Positions 58,695 through 64,000 of a stretch of DNA of 64,000 bases are shown piece after piece (position 1 is the first letter of the stretch; every line of letters starts with the position of its first letter). This stretch comes from Stappia sediminis (lineage in GTDB: Bacteria; Pseudomonadota; Alphaproteobacteria; Rhizobiales; Stappiaceae). The stretch is taken from the NCBI RefSeq assembly GCF_009826895.1, contig NZ_WUMV01000001.1:186001-250000 (forward strand), written 5' to 3'. The notes beneath the pieces were generated by a model. That model had not been told where the DNA came from. It was given only the letters and a program-made list of their open reading frames with translations, and did no database searches. Made by a program: the position numbers and the translations under genes.

Positions 58695-59072
58695 TCGCGA
58701 GGACGCGCAAAGGGAGAACGCCGCGGCCGCAGCGATGTAATCGCGAGGACGCGCAAAGGGAGAACGCCGCGGCCGCAGCGATGTAATCGCGAGGACGCGC
58801 AAAGGGAGAACGCCGCGGCCGCAGCGATGTAATCGCGAGGACGCGCAAAGGGAGAACGCCGCGGCCGCAGCGATGTAATCGCGAGGACGCGCAAAGGGAG
58901 AACGCCGCGGCCGCAGCGATGTAATCGCGAGCACGCGCAAAAGGGGAATGTTGCGGCGGCAGCGATGTAATCGCGAGCGCGCGCAAAAGGGGAATGGCGC
59001 GGCCGCGGCGATGTAATCGCGAGCACGCGCAAAAGGGGAATGGCGCGGCCGCAACGATGTAATCGCGAGCGT
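58677..59072. repeat. Array of nine 46-bp tandem repeats
   Basis: The string GATGTAATCGCGAG recurs at 58688, 58734, 58780, 58826, 58872, 58918, 58964, 59010 and 59056, a constant period of 46. Each unit has a hairpin GCGAT-gta-ATCGC and most have GCGGCCGC before it. Units 1-5 are identical (GGACGCGCAAAGGGAGAACG part), while units 6-9 have diverged (CACGCGCAAAAGGGGAATG) and the last is incomplete. The array starts within the MarR-like gene and ends about 75 bases before the small MscS gene. Confidence 0.95.
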
Positions 59073-59145
59073 GCTAATAGTGCCGTCTTGCCAATTTCGT
59101 ATGACCTAACGATACTTTGCGCCGTTTCAAACCGGGGAGAGGCGC

Positions 59146-59973
59146 ATGAACGAGCAGGTGAACGGGTTGATCGACCAGGCGGTCGAGCTGGTGGCTCTTT
59201 ACGGGCTGAAGGTAATTGGCGCGATCGCGATCCTGATTATCGGTTTCTTCATTGCCGGCAGGGTGGCGGGCTTCACGAAAAAGGGTTTGGCACGCTCAAG
59301 CGTCGATCCGATGCTGCAGGGCTTCATTTCAAGCCTTGTCAAATACACCGTGCTGGCGGTCACCGTGATCGCCGTCCTGAACCAGTTCGGCGTGCAGACG
59401 GCGAGCCTGATCGCCGTTTTGGGTGCCACCGGCCTTGCCATCGGCCTTGCGCTGCAAGGTACGCTTTCGAATGTGGCCGCGGGCGTGATGTTGCTCCTGT
59501 TCCGCCCCTTCAAGGTGGGCGACTATATCGAGGTGGCAGGGCAGGCCGGGACGGTGAAGGACGTCTCCCTCTTCACCTCGGAGCTTGCGACGCCCGATAA
59601 CGTCCAGATCATCGTTCCAAACAGCCAGGTCTGGGGATCGTCCATCGTCAACTATTCCTTCCATTCGACGCGACGCCTCGATCTTGCGCTCGGCATCGCC
59701 TATGAAGACGATATCGGCAAGGCGAAGGCCGCCGTCGAAGACGTCATAAAATCCGACAGCCGCTGCAAGGCCGATCCCGCACCGCTCGTCGCCGTTTCGA
59801 ACCTCGGCGAAAGCTCGGTCGATTTCGTCATTCGCATCTGGTGCGAAGCCGGCGACTATTGGGACCTCAAGTGGGACATGACGCGGGCGCTCAAGGAGCG
59901 GATGGACACCGAAGGCATTACCATTCCCTATCCGCAAAGGGTGGTGCACCGCCTGGCCGACGCCGCCGCATAG
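59146..59973 (+). CDS. mscS: Small-conductance mechanosensitive channel (MscS)
   Basis: A 275-aa inner-membrane protein of near-canonical MscS size with three hydrophobic segments (about 18-40, 62-82, 87-115). The pore helix is LIAVLGATGLAIGLALQGTLSNVAAGVMLLLFRPFKVGDYIE in outline, with the Ala/Gly ridge of MscS. The beta domain has TPDNVQIIVPNSQVWGSSIVNYS. It should form a heptameric osmotic safety valve. A hairpin without a T run follows at 60018-60038. Confidence 0.92.
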   Translation: MNEQVNGLIDQAVELVALYGLKVIGAIAILIIGFFIAGRVAGFTKKGLARSSVDPMLQGFISSLVKYTVLAVTVIAVLNQFGVQTASLIAVLGATGLAIGLALQGTLSNVAAGVMLLLFRPFKVGDYIEVAGQAGTVKDVSLFTSELATPDNVQIIVPNSQVWGSSIVNYSFHSTRRLDLALGIAYEDDIGKAKAAVEDVIKSDSRCKADPAPLVAVSNLGESSVDFVIRIWCEAGDYWDLKWDMTRALKERMDTEGITIPYPQRVVHRLADAAA

Positions 59974-60017
59974 GCTGCCGGGCGCCCATTTGTCCCTATA
60001 TCTCCATTGTAAGAGCG

Positions 60018-60038
60018 CGGCCGGGATCGCCCCGGCCG
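60018..60038 (+). terminator. Hairpin between mscS and fumC
   Basis: Perfect 8-bp stem CGGCCGGG/CCCGGCCG with a 5-base loop, 45 bases after the mscS stop. No T run follows, so termination would be weak. Confidence 0.4.
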
Positions 60039-60061
60039 TGGCCATTTGAGAGGGTTATGCC

Positions 60062-61459
60062 ATGTCGAGTGCGAAAACCCGCAGGGAAACGGATTCCATC
60101 GGCGCGGTGGAGGTGGCCGCCGACAAATACTGGGGCGCGCAGACGGAACGCTCGCTCCACCATTTCGCCATCGGCCACGAGATCATCTCGCTCGAAGTCG
60201 TTCATGCGCTGACGCTTATCAAGAAGGCGGCGGCGCGTGCCAACGCCGACCTCGGCAAGCTCGACAAGGAGCGGGCGAACCTCATCGTCGCGGCGGCCGA
60301 CGAGGTGCTTGGCGGAAAGTTCGACGACCAGTTCCCCCTGCATGTCTGGATGACCGGGTCGGGCACGCAGTCGAACATGAACGTCAACGAGGTGATCTCC
60401 AACCGTGCGATCGAGATGGCCGGCGGGGTGATGGGTTCGAAGGAGCCGGTGCACCCCAACGACCATGTGAACATGTCCCAGTCTTCCAACGATGTGTTTC
60501 CGACGGCGATCAATGTGGCCTCGGCGCGGATGATCGCGGGCCTCCTGATCCCGGCGGTAAGGACGCTGCGCGACGCGCTCGACGAGAAGGCGGACGCCTG
60601 GGCGGATATCGTCAAGATCGGCCGTACGCATATGCAGGACGCCGTGCCGATGACGCTCGGCCAGGAGGTTTCCGGTTATGCCGGCATGCTGGACGATAAT
60701 ATCGAGCGGCTGGAATTCGCGCTTCGAGGGCTGATGAAACTCGCCATCGGCGGGACGGCGCTCGGCACCGGCGTCAATGCGCCGAAGGGGTTCGGCGACA
60801 AGGTGGCGGAATACCTTTCCAAGGATACCGGTCTGCCTTTCGTCTCGGCGAAAAACAAGTTCACGGTCATGGGCGCGCATGACGCCATGGTGATGGCTTC
60901 GGGCTGCCTGCGCACGCTTGCCGTCTCGCTCTACAAGATCGCCAACGACATCCGCCTGCTTTCCTGCGGGCCGAGGGCGGGGTTCGCGGAGATCGAGCTT
61001 CCCGCCAACGAGCCGGGGTCTTCGATCATGCCCGGCAAGGTGAACCCCACGCAGTGCGAGGCGCTGGCGATGCTTTCCGCCCAGGTAATGGGCCTCGATG
61101 TCGCGACGGGTTTCGCGGGTGCCGGCGGCATGCTGGAGATGAACGTCTACAAGCCGATGATGGGCTACAACGTCGTCGAAAGCGCGCGCATGTTGGCCGA
61201 TGGCATGCATGCCTTCACGGTATTCGCCGTCAAAGGCATGAAGGCGAACGAGGCGCGGATCGCAAGGTTCGTGGAAGAATCCTTGATGCTTGTGACGCCG
61301 CTGGCCCCCGTCATCGGCTATGACAAGGCTTCGGAGATCGCCCATCACGCCCACCATCATGGTCTGACGCTTCGCGAGGCGGCACTAGAACTCGGCCATG
61401 TCTCGGCGGAGGAATTCGACCGGATCGTCGTACCCGCCAATATGACGGGGCGAAATTGA
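60062..61459 (+). CDS. fumC: Class II fumarate hydratase
   Basis: A 465-aa TCA-cycle enzyme interconverting fumarate and malate as a homotetramer without iron. The fumarase/aspartase signature [11 protein letters not shown] is at about residue 321; other conserved blocks are [38 protein letters not shown] and [23 protein letters not shown] precedes the ATG by seven bases. Complete and ordinary. Confidence 0.95.
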   Translation: MSSAKTRRETDSIGAVEVAADKYWGAQTERSLHHFAIGHEIISLEVVHALTLIKKAAARANADLGKLDKERANLIVAAADEVLGGKFDDQFPLHVWMTGSGTQSNMNVNEVISNRAIEMAGGVMGSKEPVHPNDHVNMSQSSNDVFPTAINVASARMIAGLLIPAVRTLRDALDEKADAWADIVKIGRTHMQDAVPMTLGQEVSGYAGMLDDNIERLEFALRGLMKLAIGGTALGTGVNAPKGFGDKVAEYLSKDTGLPFVSAKNKFTVMGAHDAMVMASGCLRTLAVSLYKIANDIRLLSCGPRAGFAEIELPANEPGSSIMPGKVNPTQCEALAMLSAQVMGLDVATGFAGAGGMLEMNVYKPMMGYNVVESARMLADGMHAFTVFAVKGMKANEARIARFVEESLMLVTPLAPVIGYDKASEIAHHAHHHGLTLREAALELGHVSAEEFDRIVVPANMTGRN

Positions 61460-61569
61460 CCGCCGGATTTGACCATGACGGTAGAGGAAGTTAAGAGCCG
61501 GACAGTCACCGTCCGCATGAGGATTCGATTGCGGCTCATTCCGACCGGTCACGGAAAACGGTCCCCGGC

Positions 61570-62271
61570 ATGAACATCTGGTCAAGGATCAGCGCCGTCG
61601 TACAGCAAATCTCCGCGGGCAGCGCGGGGATCGTCGATCGTATCGTGCAATATGTGGCGACCATGGGCGATGGCCGGGAAGGGCGGCGATCGATCGCCTT
61701 CACCGTTGCGATGATCGCACTTTCGGCAAAAATGGCGAAGGCGGACGGCGTGGTGACGGGGGATGAGGAGATCGCCTTTCTCGAACTGTTCGATATTCCC
61801 AAGGGCGAGGAAAAGAACGTCGCCCGCCTCTTCAACCTCGCAAAGCAGGATGTCGCCGGCTACCGCACCTACGCGGAGCGGATCGCTGGCCTTTTTCCGC
61901 AGGACAGCGAGACGCTGGTCGATATTCTCGACGGGCTCTTTCACATTGCCAAGGCGGACGGCGTCGTCCATGAGGCGGAAATCGCATACCTTGGCGATGT
62001 CGCCGGGATCTTCGGTCTGGACGAGCGGGCGTTCAACCAGATCCTCGCCCGGCACACGCGTGACGGTGGCGACCCATATGTGGCGCTCGGTCTCGACAGA
62101 CAAGCGAGCGATGCGGATGTGAGGGCGCAATACCGCCGCCTCGTGCGGGAGACGCACCCCGACCGGCTGATCGCGCGCGGCGTACCGGAGGAATTCGTGA
62201 AGATCGCCAATGACCGCATGGCGGCGCTGAATGCCGCCTATCGGCAGATTACGGCCGAGCGGGGGATCTGA
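61570..62271 (+). CDS. TerB/DnaJ-domain protein (DjlA-like)
   Basis: A 233-aa protein with a TerB-like helical domain (residues about 40-160: AFTVAMIALSAKMAKADGVVTGDEE and LFHIAKADGVVHEAE, two metal-binding-like acidic helices) and a C-terminal J domain (residues about 166-230, with HPD in VRETHPDRLIARG). It can stimulate DnaK ATPase; DjlA of E. coli has an extra N-terminal membrane helix, which is missing here. Its stop and the ATG of the amidase gene are five bases apart. Confidence 0.87.
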   Translation: MNIWSRISAVVQQISAGSAGIVDRIVQYVATMGDGREGRRSIAFTVAMIALSAKMAKADGVVTGDEEIAFLELFDIPKGEEKNVARLFNLAKQDVAGYRTYAERIAGLFPQDSETLVDILDGLFHIAKADGVVHEAEIAYLGDVAGIFGLDERAFNQILARHTRDGGDPYVALGLDRQASDADVRAQYRRLVRETHPDRLIARGVPEEFVKIANDRMAALNAAYRQITAERGI

Positions 62272-62276
62272 CGGTA

Positions 62277-63038
62277 ATGGCGGTCAAGACCGACACCTCC
62301 CTGCCGGCGCGGCTGCAGCCTTCGCCGAACCACGGCGAACGGCGCGGCGATATGCCGATCGACATGATCGTTCTTCATTATACGGGAATGCAGTCGGGCG
62401 AACTTGCGATCAGGCGCCTGTGCGATCCCCGCTCGGAAGTTTCCGCACATTATATTGTCGACGAGGATGGCACGATCCTGCAATGCGTGCCGGAGGCGCG
62501 GCGCGCCTGGCATGCCGGCAAGGCCTTCTGGAAAGGCGAAAGAGACATCAACTCCCGCTCCATCGGCATAGAGATCGTCAATCCGGGCCACGAGTTCGGC
62601 TACCGCCCGTTTCCCGATGCGCAGGTGGCGGCTGTGACCGACCTTTGCCGGGATATCTGCCGCAGACACGGCATTCCGCCCGAGAGGGTGCTGGCCCATT
62701 CCGATGTCTCCGCGGACCGCAAGGAAGATCCGGGAGAGCTGTTCCCCTGGGCGCGGCTTGCGGGCGAAGGCGTCGGGCACTGGGTGGAGCCGGCGCCGAC
62801 CGGAAGCGGGCGCTATTTCCAGCAAGGAGAAGAGGGCCAGCCGGTCGAGGCGCTGCAATCCATGCTGGGGCTCTATGGCTACGATATCGCCGTTACCGGT
62901 GTCTTCGACCGCAAGACGTCCGATGCGGTGAGGGCATTCCAGCGCCACTTCCGTCCCGAGAGGGTCGACGGCATCGCCGATATGTCGACCATCGCCACCC
63001 TGCATTCCCTGCTTTCGGCGCTTCCCAGGCTCGGCTGA
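62277..63038 (+). CDS. ampD: N-acetylmuramoyl-L-alanine amidase, AmpD type, with peptidoglycan-binding domain
   Basis: A 253-aa zinc amidase that cleaves the muramyl-peptide bond of (anhydro)muropeptides. Zinc ligands fit IDMIVLHYTG (His), and AHSDVSADRKEDPGELFPW with the later His/Asp. Residues about 185-245 are a PG_binding_1 domain (GQPVEALQSMLGLYGYDIAVTGVFDRKTSDAVRAFQRHF in outline). No signal peptide, so cytoplasmic recycling is likely, although the binding domain is less common in strictly cytosolic AmpD. It lies in tight order after the DjlA-like gene. Confidence 0.87.
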   Translation: MAVKTDTSLPARLQPSPNHGERRGDMPIDMIVLHYTGMQSGELAIRRLCDPRSEVSAHYIVDEDGTILQCVPEARRAWHAGKAFWKGERDINSRSIGIEIVNPGHEFGYRPFPDAQVAAVTDLCRDICRRHGIPPERVLAHSDVSADRKEDPGELFPWARLAGEGVGHWVEPAPTGSGRYFQQGEEGQPVEALQSMLGLYGYDIAVTGVFDRKTSDAVRAFQRHFRPERVDGIADMSTIATLHSLLSALPRLG

Positions 63039-63273
63039 GAGCCATGTAATATATTTACAGGTGTCGGATTTCCGTCAATGCTGCGATGCAGCATTGCCTA
63101 ATATGCGGCGAAATTGCCATATTTGGCGGTCCAAACGGGCGAAATGTGACCGAAATCCGGCAAAATACTTAGAATTTTGTAACATTTCGTGATTTGAAGT
63201 GCCGGATTTTGGTCTCAGACAGCCTTCATACCCCGCGGCCTCAGATAAGTAAAAATTGAAAAAGGTCGCTCGA

Positions 63274-63774
63274 ATGACGTTTACTCGACGCGCGGTTACT
63301 GCCGCGGCGGTGGCTATGCTTGCGCTTAACGCAGGCGCCTGCCAGTCGGCGCAGATTTCAACCACCACCGTCAACCCCGCAATCCTGGAAAATGCAGGGG
63401 CTGAGAAATACGACAAGATGATCCGCGCAAGCGCGCGCAAGCACGGCGTTCCCGTGGAACTGGCCCATGCCGTGGTGCAGGTTGAAAGCAACTATAACCC
63501 CAAGGCGCGCGGCAGCGCCGGCGAAGTGGGGCTCATGCAGATCAAGCCCGCCACAGCGCGCGACGTCGGCTACAAGGGATCGACGAAGGGGCTTTACGAC
63601 CCGAAGACCAACCTGGAATACGGCATGAAATATCTTGCCGGCGCGCATGAAAGGGCTGGCGGCGATCTTTGCGGGACAATCCTGCGCTACAACGCCGGCC
63701 ACTACGCTAAGCGCATGAACCCGGTGAGCAAGCGCTATTGCTCCAAGGTGAAGCAGATCCTGGCCTCGAACTGA
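63274..63774 (+). CDS. Lytic transglycosylase (SLT domain), exported
   Basis: A 166-aa envelope protein. ATG 63274, eight bases after AAGG, gives a signal ending near ...NAGACQS, whose cysteine may be lipidated, though the lipobox lacks the usual Leu. The domain has the catalytic glutamate in VQVESNYNPKARGSAGEVGLMQIKPATAR and then YNAG. It cleaves peptidoglycan glycan strands to anhydro-muropeptides, the substrate of AmpD upstream. Gap of 235 bases to ampD contains an AT-rich promoter part. Confidence 0.88.
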   Translation: MTFTRRAVTAAAVAMLALNAGACQSAQISTTTVNPAILENAGAEKYDKMIRASARKHGVPVELAHAVVQVESNYNPKARGSAGEVGLMQIKPATARDVGYKGSTKGLYDPKTNLEYGMKYLAGAHERAGGDLCGTILRYNAGHYAKRMNPVSKRYCSKVKQILASN

Positions 63775-64000
63775 GGTTCTGCCGGCTCCTCCTCGTTATC
63801 CTGAGAGGACCGGCATAGGTTCGCGTCGATCCGGCCCGTTCGCGTGAAGAACGCGCGGGCCTGGAAGAAGGTTCCTTGCCGGGCGGGAAGATTTTCGAGG
63901 CAATCCGGCGGCACGGCGGTAATGCTTGTCAGGCTCCCGGCGGGAGGCTGCTTACGAGGTCGGCAAGCTCCCCGGTCATTTGCGTTTTTTCGCTGCGTAG
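63775..64000. other. Window end without assignable gene
   Basis: Two hairpins (63780-63815 and around 63830-63860) follow the transglycosylase gene; neither has a T run. On the minus strand one frame is open from base 64000 to a stop at 63929-63931 (23 codons ending SSLPPGA) and could be the 3' end of a gene beyond the window. Confidence 0.35.

Noticed and set aside
57927-59054. Minus-strand frames with repeating peptide (RDYIAAAAAF...) through the 46-bp array
   Set aside because: The 46-base unit is not a multiple of three and has no stop on the minus strand, so all three frames are open and cycle through the same 46 residues. No ribosome binding site or protein-like start; it is a product of the repeat.
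58677-59072. CRISPR array
   Set aside because: The repeat is continuous with a 46-base period and no variable spacers, and no cas genes are near.
63830-63860. tRNA-like GC-rich hairpin near GGCCCG...CGGGCC
   Set aside because: No cloverleaf, T-loop or anticodon arm can be drawn; it is a plain inverted repeat.
63929-64000. Possible 3' end of a minus-strand gene at the window edge
   Set aside because: Only 23 codons are visible (ending SSLPPGA) and no family can be recognised, so I did not call a gene.

Overview
The window is GC-rich chromosomal DNA of an alphaproteobacterium, most probably of the order Hyphomicrobiales (Rhizobiales). The indicators are the ArsR/methyltransferase fusion-metF-metH operon, four BA14K-domain secreted proteins, two DUF2336 proteins, extensin-like lipoproteins, a DUF2293 protein, an HugZ-type protein and two TRAP transporters. 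I cannot name the genus. I see no rRNA, tRNA, CRISPR array, transposase or prophage module. Apart from one visibly AT-rich single-gene insert (about 48175-49200) it reads as ordinary chromosome.

Layout. 1-7579: a catabolic block on the + strand, with the two parts of an indolepyruvate:ferredoxin-oxidoreductase-type enzyme (the first cut by the window edge), a TRAP transporter (dctP-dctQ-dctM) and a secreted cyclase-family hydrolase. 7671-12988: a secreted cysteine-repeat protein, a glutathione peroxidase, a translationally coupled sulP-usp pair with a structured leader, and an XRE regulator. 13150-24285: a fatty-acid desaturase divergent from that regulator, a small SD-led ORF, EttA, a tautomerase, DUF2293, a LuxR regulator, OxyR, DUF2336, a large MscS channel and a glutathione transferase. 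24332-31044: an ArsR-AHSA1 pair, then the methionine operon sahR-metF-metH with a perfect 18-bp operator-like palindrome in front. 31204-40898: azoreductase, a 27-residue membrane peptide, a second DUF2336 protein, amidase, alcohol dehydrogenase, LysE exporter, Nudix hydrolase, Pit phosphate transporter and a DUF3604 protein.

41138-45281 is a cell-envelope block: an extensin-like pseudo-enzyme, an intact extensin-like lipoprotein and four consecutive BA14K genes, most with their own terminator. Two long imperfect palindromes follow just upstream of the hugZ-like gene. After an alpha/beta hydrolase and a TSUP exporter comes the AT-rich insert carrying one unknown gene; it abuts an SDR-type oxidoreductase that looks truncated at the junction.

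50571-58694 is a second catabolic block: a fused hydantoinase/5-oxoprolinase (HyuA-HyuB), an MBL hydrolase with a TTG start, a divergent TRAP transporter and a MarR-like regulator. Similar operator-like sequences lie in front of the hydantoinase and between the MBL and TRAP genes, suggesting one regulon for import and hydrolysis of a small acidic, perhaps lactam- or hydantoin-like compound. The MarR-like gene runs directly into nine copies of a 46-bp tandem repeat, the most striking non-coding structure here. The window ends with a small MscS channel, fumC, a TerB/DnaJ protein, AmpD and a lytic transglycosylase.

The least explained items are the 46-bp repeat array, the AT-rich insert with its neighbouring truncated gene, the 27-residue peptide, the paired palindromes and the extensin-like pseudo-enzyme.
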